Below, in pieces: positions 43,374-56,091 of a stretch of DNA of 64,000 bases. This stretch comes from Gnetum montanum. Lineage: Eukaryota; Streptophyta; Gnetopsida; Gnetales; Gnetaceae. The stretch's first letter is position 1. Every line of letters starts with the position of its first letter. Under the pieces are notes generated by a model, which searched no databases, was not told where the DNA came from, and was given only the letters and a program-made list of their open reading frames with translations. The stretch lies in the NCBI GenBank assembly GCA_015680685.1, contig MNCI01025086.1, positions 260,787 to 324,786 on the forward strand, given 5' to 3'. Position numbers and translations under genes: made by a program.

Positions 43374-46237
43374 TTACATGATCCCAGGTAGTGGAGGCTC
43401 CTGAGGCTCCGACAAACCTTCTCCAACTCTAGGCATGGTCGGTAGCTAAGGTAGTTGTGGTTGTTATACTACTGTTGCTACTTCTGGTGAAAGGTTGAAA
43501 GCATCTGGTAATGCTTTCATCTTCTCTTCTCTACTGTTGGGATCATTTATTGTCCACGTAGCTTTGCCAATGTGGGCTAGAATTGGAATATCCCAAGGAC
43601 AAGACAATACTGGAAGCAGCTCCTTTACATTAATAAATCAAGCTATGAATTGTTTGTACTCAATGTCGAATGCTAGGATTATGTCTTGCAGTGCCTGGTA
43701 GCCCCTCATCCATTTGGCTAGGTTCTTGGTGATTGATCTTTGGTCAATGAATTTTGCCTTGAGAATCTCAAGTTTAGCATTTGCAACTGCAAGCTTCTAC
43801 GTGGTGTCTTTATGATTCTTGAACTTAGGCTCATACAATAAGTATGAGCTAGCCACTTGCTTTTCAACCTTAGACTACAATCATTTGGTAGTCAGCATTG
43901 CCATGTTTGCATAGTGGAGATTGGATAGCTCCATGTACTCCATCATTTCTTCAATCTACAACTCCTTCATGTAGATTTTTGTCTTATTGTAGGCATCAAT
44001 CCCATTGACAATGGATTGCCACATTTCTCTATCTTGCTAGAGTTGCTAGAGGGCCTCATTAACTTTTGCCTTTGCCAGTTGAATATGCTTTTCATTCATC
44101 TCCTTATGTAGGTCAACTTGATCTTTGTAATGATTTTTAACTTTTTTGAATTTCAGAGCCTCATTTTTCCAAGTGGCAATCTCAATGGCTAACTTCTGGT
44201 GTAAGGTGTGGACCTTCTCCATGGAAAGATTATGATTCTTTACTTCAAATCTCCTTAATTTAGTGTTTTCTCTAGGAAGCTACTCTTGTTGTTGATGAAT
44301 TCTTCTAGTTGTTGTTTTTGTGCATCAACATTCCATAGGTGATGGTTTTCTGTAGTCAAAATTTCATTCTCTTGGCACGTCTACATCAAGTCCTTCCATA
44401 ATAAATGAGTTGCAGCTTCTACTACAAATTGATTGAAGATCACTATTACCATTTCTCCCTCAACCCACTTTAGCTATTCTTGAAGCTACTAAAAAGTTTT
44501 TTCTCGTGTCAATGCAAGGTTAATATGAGTAGGGTCAGCAATTCAGGCATAAAGTTCAACAACTTCAATGGTTAAGTGTTGATTATGTGCTTGAGTTGTT
44601 TCAAGTTACCCTTCTAAGATGAGACACTTTCCCATTGCCTCTAGAAACTCCAATTGGATTGTAGTGATGGTATCCAGAAAATCAAATATATCTGAAATTG
44701 GTTACTCGATTCCCACCAATTGGTCTAGCAATTCTTCATGTTGGGTTATACTCAATTTCCTGTTGATTATCCCTGTGAACATCTACACATATCTAAGTGA
44801 AAAAAACATTTGGTATAGGTGTAGTAGGTGCATTTAATGCCTCAGTGACTCAATCAGTAATGATCTCTATAGCTATCTCTTACCCTTGGTGCTACATCAC
44901 CAATATAGTTGCCTCTTCACCCTCCTCCAAGAACACCAAAAAGGAAGTGGCATTATTACAGATTTTTGGGAATAGATGATGCTAAGAAAGAGACACTATC
45001 ACATCTCAAACACTTGGATTTAACCTTATAAGAAAATGCATTCATTGGGCAGATAACATTGATCCACCTTCCTCCATCTAGTTGATTGTACAACTCACTT
45101 CTCTAAGGTGACTCATGGCTAGTCTATACATAGATGGGTCTCCACCACTAGTTCTTGTTTTCTACTCCTACTATTGCAAGAGCTAATTTTAGATTTTATT
45201 GCATGCACTCAACCATAGTGTGGGCCTTTAATGGTTGGTCATGAGTAGGTGTTGGAGGTGGGCATTGCTACTCCTCTTTTGTAATCATGGTAGGCATTTT
45301 ATCCTTCATCATCTCAGCCCACAAAGCATTAGAAGCATGCCTGAGTATATCATTTGCATAGAAGATTATCCCTACCATTCTACATAATTTTCTGATCAAG
45401 TAGGGGAAGGATAGGGTTTTTCCTCCACATTCATTCTCCTTGCAAGACTTCTTTATTTCTAGATAGATTAGCTATGAAAGGTTTACTAGAACTTTTTTTT
45501 CTTAGAGCGGTACATGCTTGGGTAAATAAGGCTATCACTTTATTGGGCCTCACCATTGGATTGAGGTGGTAAGATGTTATCTTAAAATAGACTTGGTTCG
45601 CTAGTATGAGCAAGGTAAACTCCTTGTAGTTAACCACATAACAATGTTGAGTCTGTTCCTTGTTTGCTTTAGGATCAACTTGTGTGAATAGCTCTACCAA
45701 TTATGTTCCTACATCTGGCAACCCAAGGGGCTACATAATGGCTTCTACAAAGTAGGATACTTGGATGTCCTTGATTTTCACAGTGGCTCTTGCTCTCCTA
45801 TTGCTCCAGAAAAGATACGTTTCTTTCATGTACCACTCTCCACTAGAAGTGATGATTGGTCACATGGGATAGGCTTACAGTTGATCTTTAACATCTTCTG
45901 AAGCTTGTTCAAGGAATTTCCCAAAGTTTAGCTCTTGAAAAATTGAGTGTTGGACCTCATAGCTCCCAATTACATTGAGGCAAGCCTAAGTAAGTATGAC
46001 TTCCAGTTTGGATATAGGGCCTAGTGCCTTGCCTCATTGTGAGTTTTCAAATGTAGCTTCCTTTTTAGGAATTTTTTGAACATATTCCACCTTGACCTTA
46101 GCTCTAAGAAGTCTTATTACATGGGTTTCCTTAGCCTGTTCTTGGCCATGTTCTTGTTGGCCTCTTCCTTCTCTAGGTCATTTCTTCCATGGTTTCAATG
46201 GTCTTTCCTCCTATGGTCTCTTTAGTCTAGGTTCCAT
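43374..46237 (-). pseudogene. Accessory 3' ORF of Athila-like element B
   Basis: The minus-strand ORF begins at the ATG of 46235-46237 and ends PPLPGIM with TAA at 43374-43376, about 950 codons if intact. The N-terminal half has hydrophobic, domain-like segments, for example SGEWYMKETYLFWSNRRAR (about 45800-45850). The open piece 45431-45700 includes HCYVVNYKEFTLLILANQVY, and a Met/Lys-rich LWAEMMKDKMPT block lies at about 45290-45325. The C-terminal half (44600-43700) is charged and probably coiled coil. Element A carries the same ORF at 1-2485. Position matches the env-like ORF of Athila, but no membrane segment is seen and I do not recognise the fold. Many stops. Confidence 0.6.
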
Positions 46238-46672
46238 CTATAATCACACATAATAATAGATTAGAAAATATTGTGTAAATTAGAATGACTGGAATACCTT
46301 GTCTCATAGGGAGGTTACACTTGGCTAAGGTGTGATTATGGCTTGATGGATTAAGTATTTAATTACTAATTTAATCTTTAGTTTACTAAATTTGTTGTGA
46401 GGGTTATTCTCAAAAAATAATGATTTAATAGCATTTAATATCTTAAACCTTTGAGGAAGTTAGGAAAAATTTTGAAAAAATTATCATCAAATCCTTCAGG
46501 TTTGCTACCCCCACGACTAAGAGCTTACCTCTAGTAACTGCAACATAAAAAAAAAGATGATTTGGATAAATGATGTAAGAGTTATAGGCTCAGGAAGGTT
46601 TTAGGCTTTGAAAATTGCAAAAAACTCCTTTGGCGTTATGGACCAAATGTGAAAAATTCAAAGTGTTCAATA

Positions 46673-46682
46673 GTATTTATAC
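46673..46682 (-). promoter_or_regulatory. TATA-like site upstream of the accessory ORF of B
   Basis: The minus strand reads GTATAAATAC about 440 bases upstream of the accessory ORF, at the same place as the TATA-like site of A (2923-2934). Just upstream lies CATCGATGGGGCC, a word also present in the LTR of B. Confidence 0.35.
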
Positions 46683-47590
46683 TATTTTTGCATTTCATCG
46701 ATGGGGCCTTGTTGACATGGTCTGTTGTGTTGATAGGACCTCGATGATGTAGTTGTTGATCACCATTGATCGAGTCAAAAATTGAAAATTACAAAGAGAT
46801 TTTAAATGAAATTAGGATCAAATGGAAGCATAAATAGCCATGAACATGATGAAAATATGAGAAGAGGATGTTGAAGTCCCAAAAATTGAGAAAATTAAGA
46901 AAATGGAGAATGAGGGTGGAGAATGAGAGTTCAAGGAGCATAGAGTGGTTTGCACAATGGAATATGAAAAAGATAGGATTGTAGCAATGTCCAAGGTAAG
47001 GTACTTAACTAACAAAACTAAGAGATATGCAAGTGGGTCCTCCCCATAGTAGGTAGATGTTCTTGTTACCCTTGAATAACCCCAACTAAGGAGTCTATGG
47101 GCCCCACAACTAATTAATGATCATGAAACGTTAAGGACCAACTAAAAAGAAACTATCCAAGAATTCCAACATATCAAACTAAGACATTGAACATAACATA
47201 GAAACTGGCAATGAGGTGAGTAATGGAAACATAGATGGATGACTAAGAAGGTGGAATGGAATCCTGAATTGAAGTCCTAAGAAGTCCCTTGTGGAATATG
47301 TATTTAAAATGACTTGAGAAGATTCATTTTTAGTCCAAACCAAAACCAATGTCTTTTAGTGACTTTGCATTACCACTCCAAGACTAATCCACCCCCTTAA
47401 GATGCAAGAGTGCTTTCACAAAACAATCATCATTCCATAAAGAGAAGAAAAGAGAAGAAGGAAGTGTGAGTGAGATAGGGCCTTAGTTAGAGGAGACCTT
47501 CAAGCATGGGTAACATGTCTTTCTAGTCCCATAACCAGTGCTTATAGCCCATTTATTTGTCTAAGGGGTATGCTTTGAATTCCCATCATG

Positions 47591-47610
47591 TTATTATTAT
47601 TATTATTATT
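47591..47610. repeat. (TTA)n microsatellite
   Basis: Near-perfect TTA repeat of about 20 bases. Confidence 0.9.
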
Positions 47611-48268
47611 GAATTTTTGGAAGGGGACCACACCATGCAACGACTTTATTTAACATCCCATTAGTGGTTAGAGTGGATTGGTAACAAGTTCAAGAAAAAA
47701 ACCCAAGCACTCAAGTAAGTAGAAGAGTACATAGAGTATTGAATATGCTTGAAGTCACACCTTCTACAAACTTTTGAATCCTTTCCAATGCTAGAACTAG
47801 CAAGCTCACCAATTAATTAAAAGTTTCTTTAATGGAAGGGGCCTCAAACTCCAAGAACAAGGAAAACCATAGAGTTTATTGGATGGATGGATGTCATAGA
47901 CTCATTGCCTATTCCATGAAAAATAAACTATGTCATAGTCATTAGACATTAGAATTCAAAGATAGAAACCAGACATTGATAATTACAACATTAAGCACAA
48001 ATCATCATTAGTAAACAACAATAATGGAACTGTGTCCTATGATAATAAAGCACTTTTATTAGCAGAAATAATGAAAATTCACACACAAACAAAGAAAAGA
48101 AATATATATATATAAGAAGGTGTAAACTAATCAAGAAAGTTCAAACATACTATCAATGTTGTAAAACAAAAAGTAAAAAAGTCAATAGAATGAAAAACCA
48201 AAGAAAAGATAAAAATCAACAAAGTATAAAACAAAAAAAGGTGAAAGATTGAGGAGCCATGTGGATGG

Positions 48269-49590
48269 TTAGCATGTGTGGCCATCTCCTCCATGACTAT
48301 GTTGAAAGGAGGAGATCTGGAAAATGGAGCATGATTGTCCATCCATTGAGATGGTAGTTGCACTGGCTTGTCTTAGTTCTAGGAAAGATTTCACTGATTG
48401 GATGTTGACCAACTGCATTCTATTTGGGCTTTCAAGCTTGTATATTAACATGGCCCTAGAGAGGAATTTTTGATCAATTAAATAAGCTCCTTCCCACAAT
48501 GTTTGGAACTTTGTCTTATGGGGTATGTGTGTGGGGTTCTAGTAGAAAACCTTATTTCCTAGTTGAAATTTCACTTTCTATATTTTGAGGTCATGATGTT
48601 GCTTGTTAAATGCCTTATGCACCTCATTCAAAGATAGGGCTACCAATCAATTTTCATATAGCATGTTGAGGTTGATTAGTCTTTCTTTTTGTGCTAGACT
48701 TAGGTCAATATCTAGATCATAAGCTCTTGAGAGTTACGAAGCTTGGATTGAATCAGGAGTGTTGGAAGTTTTGCATACACTAGCTCATAGGGAGAGTAGC
48801 CAATGGGAAGTTTCCATGTTAAACAGTAAGCCCATATGACTTCATTGAGTTTTGTGCTCTAGTCTTTCTTATATTTGCCTATGGTCCTTGTTAGGATCTT
48901 CATGATCTCTCTGTTAGTGACCTCTACTTGACCATTGACTTAGGGGATGATAAGGTATTGTTAATTTATGTTCAACCCCCAAGAATTGCATTAACTTTCT
49001 AAAAGTGACACATGTAAAATGAGTTCTATTATTAAAAATTATTGCACATGGCACTCCAAACCTATTTACAACATTTTTCTGTACAAATCTAATAGTAGTG
49101 GATGATGTACAGTTAGTAATAGCTACTAATTTTGCCCATTTTGTGTAGTAGTTAATTACTATGATGATATACACCTTTCCATTGGACATAGGTGTGATGG
49201 GATCCATGAAGTCAATGCTTCATATGTCAAAGGGCTCCTGTGGTTGAATCCACTGTTGAGGACCTTCCATGTGAGTAGCCATCCCACCATCTCGTTGAAA
49301 ATCCTCACAAGATCAAACAAATTGATGGGCATTCCTAAAGATTGTAGGCCAATAGTATCCTGCCATCAAGATTTTTATGGTCATGTGTCTCCCTGCATAG
49401 TGGCTTGTGTAAGGCCCTTTGTGAGCATCCTGGAGAATGTGTAGTTAATCTTCATCAAGGACACACCAATGAATCAAGCCATTGACACACATCTTGTAGA
49501 GGTTTTTGTTGATTTCCATGAAGTATTTGGCTTGATGAAGAAATTATTTCTTCTTTCTAAAGTCAAGATCTTGTGGCATCTCCTAAGTGA
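48269..49590 (-). pseudogene. Integrase of element B
   Basis: In minus-strand order, the zinc-binding region reads LQDAHKGPYTSHYAGRH and YYWPTIFRNAHQFV (about 49460-49310). The core follows at 48914-49207, starting FMDPITPMSNGKVYIII (first Asp in FMD). Its second catalytic position reads FNNRTHF where F-D-N-G-T-H-F is expected (Asp to Asn). After a frameshift near 48930 the C-terminal part runs to DGQSCSIF and a TAA at 48269-48271. Athila-like wording throughout. Dead copy. Confidence 0.8.
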
Positions 49591-51250
49591 GATGATAGGT
49601 GAGGATGCCATTGTACCATGTTTTTTCTATGGGCACTTGATCATTTATTACTCATGTAAAGAAGTGTTTTCTTGGAAATTGATCAAAGAGAAGGCTCTCC
49701 TCCTCTTTATTATCCCATCTTAGTTGAGGGAGATTGTTAGCAATCACATTCTTGATCCCTTTTTCATCTACCATTGTGAGATCAAATTCCTACAAGATCA
49801 TGACTCATCATATGATATGGGGGCTCACCGTTGACTTGTTCATCAAGAAGTGAATGGCATTGTGGTATGTATGCAGAAATACTTTACAACCAAGCACATA
49901 GTGCTTGAATGTTTCAAGAGTGTACACCATTTCCATTAATTCTTTCTGTGTGGTGATGTAATTTAGCTGTGCACCTACAATGCTTTAGCTCACATAGTAG
50001 ATGTACTATGGATTTTTTTTAGCATCCAACCACATAAGCACAACTTCTAAAACATAATTAGATGCATTCGTCATTATGTGAAATGGTTTGGACTAGTCTG
50101 GTGCTTGTAGAATTGGAGTTTCTAAAAATTTTTCATTCAATTGTTGGAATGCATGTTTGCATTCCTTGATCCAAATGGATGAAACATCCTTCTTCATTAG
50201 CTTGATCAATGACTTTTTGATCTTAGAGAAATTCTCTATGAATCATTGGTAATAGCTAGTATATCCAAGGAATGATTAGACATCTTTAACTATTTTTGGT
50301 TGATGTGTTATTCCTTAGATGATCCTTATCTTATCTAGGCCTATCTCAATCCCTTCTTGTGAAATTTGGTTCCCTAACACAATGCCTTCTTAGACCATGA
50401 GATGACTTTTTTGCTAGTTGAGCCATAAATTTATTTCCACATATATTTTCCATACTTGCTCAAGGCAGTCCAAGGCTTGCTCAAACATAGCTCCATATGT
50501 GGAGAAGTCTTCCATGACGATTCTCACACCACTATTAATTTTCTACTAAAAGATGCTAAGGACCAAGCATTGAAATGTTGTAGGGGCATTGCATAGACCA
50601 CATGGCATCTTACAATACGTAAAATCTCCTTAGGAACTTGTGAATGTTATCTTGGCCTGATCTTCTAGCAAAATTTGGATTTTTTTATAGCCACTATAAC
50701 CATCCAAGAAGCTATAATAGCAATGCTTGGAGATAGTGTCCAACACTTGGTCCAAAAATGGTAATGAAAAATAAATTTTAAATGCTTCCATGTTCAATAG
50801 CCTGAAGTTGATGTAGAACTACCACTTGCCACATTTCTTTGTTATAATTATCAGTGGGCTAACCCACTCACTATTCATGATAGGATAGATAAACCTCACC
50901 TTGAGGAGTTGCTCTATTTCCTCCTTGACAATCTACTTCAATTTGGTGTTTAGCCATCTCTATGGTTATCTTTCTGGCTTCATGGCTAGGTCGATGTAAA
51001 TGTCATGCTGGCATATCCTTGGATCAATTCTAGTCAACTTGGGATGTGACCAAGCAAAGGCTGTTGGCCATTTGTTAACCACCTTTAACAACTTTTCTTT
51101 TTGTTCAAGAGAAAGTTTGGCATTAATTATGACCATCTTACCATTGTTTAAGAATGCATACTCCATGTCAGTTAATAGAGTTTTCAACTCTAGGGATCCT
51201 ACTTGAAGTTATTAGGGATTTCCAACTCTCTCCAATAGGCATCACCATCT
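49591..51250 (-). pseudogene. Reverse transcriptase and RNase H of element B
   Basis: The RT start lies in the open piece 50966-51187 (LLTDMEYAFLNNGKMVI and FAWSHPKLTRIDPRICQHDI), a typical Athila pre-RT block. SFLDGYSGY with the first Asp is at about 50690-50720. The active site reads VMEDFSTYG at 50489-50518: Glu (codon GAA) replaces the first Asp of M-D-D. The thumb, then RNase H (ASNYVLEVVL, YITTQKELM) follow at about 50070-49900. Stops and frameshifts throughout. Confidence 0.8.
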
Positions 51251-51900
51251 TTATCATTAGAAAGTTGGTGATGAACTTACTCAAGTTCATTCACGCTTTC
51301 AACATAAGCACATATTAGGCTCTTAGTTAGTTTCATGCATAACATGATGCTTTCTAAGTCAACTATCATCCATTGGGTGCCCTCTTGTTTTGTGGTTGTT
51401 GTGTACAAACACCTTTGAATACCTATTTCTTGTGCACACTAATTGCATACTTGAATATATGTACTTTTGATGGACCAAATCTTTTGCACACAATTGCACT
51501 TATTATCATTATATGTGATGCATGAAATACACTTTTTCTCTAACCTTCCAAATTTATTTTCCTTGGATATTTCCAAGGAGAGGTCCTTTATGCCCATTTG
51601 TGCATCAACTATGCTTAACCATGCCCTTCCCATAATTATGGGGAAGTCACCTTTGTAGTTGTCGACCTTGCTTACCAAAAAATCAACAAGATAGGACCAC
51701 TCGCTAACTATGGTTGCAATGTCCTCCACTAATCCCAAGGGTACAATTATTGACTAGTCTACCAATTCTAAATAGATGTTTCTCTTCTTGAGAGGTGGTA
51801 GGTTCCAGGCCTTGTACATGTCATGAGAGATGATATTAACACTTGAACCAAAATCAAGAAGAGCATTGCATGGCTCATGTCCAATGATCTGCAAGTAAAT
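51251..51900 (-). pseudogene. Aspartic protease of element B
   Basis: The active site at about 51838-51862 reads LLDFGSSVNI; Phe stands where Ser or Thr is expected (D-S/T-G). The open piece 51439-51738 continues with GLVEDIATIVSEW, YLVDFLVSKV and FPIIMGRAWL, the flap and C-terminal blocks of Athila-type proteases. The enzyme would process Gag-Pol. Confidence 0.75.
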
Positions 51901-54320
51901 GAGTGGATTTACTAGGCCAAATATTTTCATGGAAAGATTTCCAACCTTGATCTAATCAAAAATAACATGAGTTAACATCATAGTAGGGATCCAAGGCAGT
52001 GTTTGGTTTGAATGGCACTTGAAGGTGTTTGATGTAGTGTATGAGGATGTTGGGGATGCAAGTTGACCAGCTGCATTAGGTTGTGAGGGTTTAGGAGGAC
52101 TGTTAGATAAAAAAAAGGTCATTTCCTAGATTGATTCTCTGAAACATTTGGCAAAAAAATTGGTTGTGAATGTATAGCCCTCATAGCATTTTGTTGCTAC
52201 AATTATGAAGGAATTTCTTTTTGCATGGATGGAGCAGGAGGTAACTGGGTTGAGGATGGAGGGATGTATGCAGATGAATGTGGAGGGTGATATGGATATG
52301 GGTTCTCTCCCCAAGTGGATGGGGAATGTGTTTGGTGGTACTCTAAAGGGTAATAATGATGCTAAAATGAGGCATGGCTTGTAGAAATTCTTGGAGAAAT
52401 AGATTGCTGAACATAGTACCTTTATGGATCTGGTTGCCTATAAGGGTACTACTATCTTGTTAGTGGCATTTCCCATGATTATGATTGGTGCCATTTTTGG
52501 TATTGCTTGTATGATTATGGTGGAACTTCATTTGGATAATAAGCCTGTTGTTGCTAATGGAACTACCTTGGATTGCCTTAATGATAAGGTAATTTTCTAG
52601 ATGCTTGTCAATGTGCTAGTTGAAGATTTAATGCATACATCCCAGACTCTTGTAAGTGTGACACCACAGGGAAACACCACTTTGGATGTTTGTATTAATA
52701 GATGTCACAACCAAGTCATCATTAGAGTCAATTTTCACAACTTCCTCTATGAAAGTAGCTTTGCCCTTACCTCTCTGATAGGTATGTTTAGCTTCTTTTT
52801 CTCTCCTACATTCATGATCACTATTCTATTCTTTGGATGCTTTAGCAATCTTCATAGCATTTTGGAAATTCTCAACCAAAGAGCTCCATAATTTTTCAAC
52901 CTTTGCTGAAATGTCAAAAATATATTTTTGAATAGGCAAGGTTTTCTTATTTACCACTTCATTAAGTGGTGACTCTTCCTTTTCACAAAATCGAACCTTC
53001 CTTTTCCTTATGGAAGGATCCCTATTATACTCTTCTACACTTTCACTTTTGTGCAACTCTCCTTCCTATTTTGCTACCTTCTCTATAAGCCTTTGGACCT
53101 GATAAGCTCTTAATTCAAACAATCTCCCTTAGGCATAAACTATAAGAGTTCTTCTATTTTCTACTTTAAGCCCATATATGATATGGCAGAGTTGTTCTCT
53201 TTGAGAATAACCATGACCAAGGCATTGGTGTAAGAGTGAATAATATCTACCCATGGTGGCATCCAAGGGTTTATGTGTTCATTATTTCCAGCCTTGGATT
53301 TAGCTTCTTAGGTTAGACATTATGGAGTACTTCTAGTATATAACATTAAATAGTTCTAACATGATACTCCACCAGTGAATGGATTCTGGCTCCAAGGATT
53401 GGTACCAGCTTTTAGCTTCCTTGATGAATATCCTAGGGAAAAGCTTCAGTTTTTGCCAATCATTTTCAATATTCTGTAAGGCACAAGCATTGTGAAAAGC
53501 TTGTAGATGTGTCTACAGACTAGAGTTGTATCCCCCCTCAAATCTTGGGATATNAACCAATGATGATTTATGCCACCTTTCCATTCTTAATGGCCTTGAC
53601 GATCATTGTTGTCTCATTGATTACCTTCATCATGTTTATTTCAACAATAGCTTTTATAAGAACTAGTAGATGAAGAGGAATGTTCAAAATTAGGTGAAGA
53701 GGAAGAAAAGGAAGGTGAATTGCCACCACCACCATAGTGTCTACCATCACTTCTTTGTTCATTATGATCACCATCCTTAGATCCCTTGCCATTGCAATGT
53801 TTACCCGAGTTCCTACCTTTATTATCACTTTTTCTCAAACTTGGTTTATGAGTAGTGGATTGTAGGTTTCGGGCCACTCCCTCATTACCAAAAATAGGGG
53901 GTGGAGAATCTTCATGTTGAGAACCTTCAAAGGGAGGATCCTCATTGTCATATTGATTTAGAAGGAATAAGGAATTAGTGAAGTGTTTCCCCTTCGTAAA
54001 CTCATGGTGCTTTGCCTAGTGTCAATCTCACTTGCATTGTGTTTTAGTGGGATGGTAGCCTCAAGTGTCATAATTATCCATAGCATATTCCTCATGAAGA
54101 TCTAAGATGCCTAACCTTTTAAGGATTTAAAGTAGCATCTTAGGCACAAATTGATCGAGGGGTAATACAATATTTGCCCTCCATGTCATGCCATTGCAGT
54201 TGGTCATCCTAGTTTAGGATGAAGATGAAGTCTGATACATACTCATTTGGATGAGTATATACCACTTTGCACTCCTATGGGACTAACAGTTTGACATCTT
54301 CATGCCTATGAGAAGAAGAA
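51901..54320 (-). pseudogene. Gag of element B
   Basis: The N-terminus near 54320 lacks the start ATG that A has; the equivalent codon is changed. A low-complexity Ser/Gly/Lys-rich stretch follows (53641-53877; SDGRHYGGGGNSPSFSSSS). Then comes the retrotransposon-gag domain (about 53520-53180), with LFPRIFIKEAKSWYQSLEPE, the signature of this domain. A charged segment at 52826-53056 carries DPSIRKRKVRF, shared with A. The C-terminal third to 51900 is poorly readable. The N at 53554 lies within the gag. The order, with low-complexity sequence ahead of the gag domain, is the same in A. Confidence 0.7.
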
Positions 54321-54457
54321 GATAGTTTGAAAAAAAAAAAATTATCAGTGTGATTTTGTAATTGGATGTCATTCAAGAGTGATGTTGACCTTGGGTTCAT
54401 CCAATGATATTAATAATGGTTACTAATCCTATATAGCACATGTTTCAACAAACAAAG

Positions 54458-54476
54458 TCCCTAGAAATGGTATCAA
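54458..54476 (-). promoter_or_regulatory. Primer-binding site of element B (decayed tRNA-Asp type)
   Basis: The minus strand reads TTGATACCATTTCTAGGGA next to the LTR. Compared with TTGGCGCCGTTGCCGGGGA, every difference but one is C-to-T or G-to-A, mostly at former CpG pairs. Confidence 0.6.
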
Positions 54477-54683
54477 TGATGAGCAGAAAGGTACCCATAT
54501 GCCCAACCATACAAATCAGAAAGCATTTGCATGTGATCTGGTCAAATTCCATGGACTTTATATTTTTTGGTACACTAGTCTTCTATGAAGTAAAGCTTGC
54601 CCTAAGGTTGTTCATTATCTTCCCAATTACACTTGTGAAGTAGAAGGGTATGATTAAGTGAAATCAAGGCATATGGTTTTAAG
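54477..54683 (-). repeat. 5' LTR fragment of element B
   Basis: It begins TGATGAGCAG like the 3' LTR at 42498 and aligns to 54680, where element D starts. The last bases TTAAG (54679-54683) are the candidate target site of D. Confidence 0.8.
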
Positions 54684-56070
54684 TGTTGGAACTACACTCT
54701 CTACTACCCTAAAGCATAGTCAAGTGTAGTTAGCATGGAAGACCCAATTTAGCAGAAATTTTTCTAAGTGTTGAGACTACGCTTTCCACTAGACTGGAGC
54801 ATAGTCAAGTGTAGTCAAATGGAAGCTAGATTTTGCAAGAATTTTCTAAGTGCTAGAACTACACTTGATCCCAGTTGGAAGCATAGTCAACCTCCTATGA
54901 AGAGTGTACTTAGCACATGGTCACTTTTTTGTAAATTTTTTCCTAAGTGTTAGACTATGCTCTCCCCCGGTCCAAAGTGTAGTCAAGCATAGCTAGCCAA
55001 AACAACCTCCAAAGGCCTCCATAACATAGCACCAACATTTAGGTCAGCTCAAACACACCTCCAACAAGCGTACCTAGCAAAAATGCATCTTTTTTGTATT
55101 CCTTTTTGTCCCAAAATTGTAACTATGCTCAACTCCACTTGAGATAGATGACAGTGTAGTCCCAGAGTGTAGTCTCTAGAGTTGCATTTTTTTAGGTACA
55201 TTGTGGTCTTTTTGACACATGCACAAGTAGTTGGTAGCATAGTCATAGTTTCTTAGTCTCATAGGGTTCGTCAAAGCAAAGCAAAGCATAACAGCCCTTG
55301 CCTAAGTAAAGAGTGTAGTTGAATGTAGCATAGTCCCAATCATCCCACTTCCATGTGGCAATTGATCCACATTTCACACTAACCCTAGGCCTGTAAATAC
55401 CCAAGCGCTTGATGTTTTGGAGGTTGGAAAATTTGAAGGTTGGCATTCTTGGCATTTGGCATTTTTAAAGCGCATTTGGCATCTTTGGCAAGGAAAGGCA
55501 TTCACACACCGCTATATCCCACTACAGGACATCATAGACCACCATAATCCACTACACACCATGGTGGCCAACTTGGCAGGCACAGACACTATGGTAGAAT
55601 GTTTGTCTTTGTGGCTAGACACCCCTGAGACTATGACTATGCTATCCACTAAGCCTGTTGTACACCATGTACCTTCTCACCCCTTTTGAAGTTAACTACA
55701 CTCAATCCCATTTGGGGTGGTGATGCTTTCTCTCTTGCTCTCTCCATATGCATTTTTAGCATTTTTACTCATATTTTGGCATTTTAATTGTATTTTCAAT
55801 TGTTTTCATGCACCACCACGCATTGACACCTTCATTTTACATTGAAAACCATGACCACACTCACCCCCATTGACACCGCTAACATTGTGAACACCGCTCG
55901 ACACTTAGCATCATTTGGCATTGCATTTGGTAAGTCCTCATTCAATCAACAAGACTATTTTAGGCATTCCATCTCTACCTCTAGTAGGCCCTCACTTGCA
56001 TGTGGGGCTAAAATTGTGCATTCGTAGATCCCTTGGTGTTCCAACCACTAATGTTTTTGGTCGCCATGGT
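54684..56070 (+). repeat. 5' LTR of element D (about 1.39 kb)
   Basis: It begins TGTTGGAACTACAC. The first 650 bases carry repeated words of the type GCATAGTCAAGTGTAGT and ACTACGCTT. TATA-like CTGTAAATAC is at 55391-55400. The end is set just before the CACTAGAAGGAGGG word shared with C, and is therefore approximate because the partner LTR is not in the window. Confidence 0.65.
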
Positions 56071-56076
56071 TTTTTA

Positions 56077-56091
56077 GCACTAGAAGGAGGG
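56077..56091 (+). promoter_or_regulatory. Primer-binding-site candidate of element D
   Basis: GCACTAGAAGGAGGG matches the TGATGCTAGAAGGAGGG placed just after the LTR of element C. Confidence 0.4.

Larger units (their letters stand above)
46238..48268. other. Spacer between pol and accessory ORF of element B
   Basis: Two kilobases without coding sequence, collinear with 2486-4480. It holds a TATA-like site (46673-46682), an LTR-like word CATCGATGGGGCC (46696-46708), and a TTA microsatellite at 47591-47610. Confidence 0.6.
42498..54683 (-). mobile_element. Element B: Athila-like retrotransposon, interrupted in its 5' LTR
   Basis: Collinear with element A. On the minus strand it has a 5' LTR piece (54477-54683), primer site, gag, protease, RT, RNase H, integrase, spacer, accessory ORF, polypurine tract and 3' LTR (42498-43160). 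The 5' LTR aligns with the other two LTRs only to 54680, where the LTR of element D begins, so the rest of it should lie beyond D, outside the window. Because only one outer end is visible, the target duplication cannot be tested. Confidence 0.85.
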
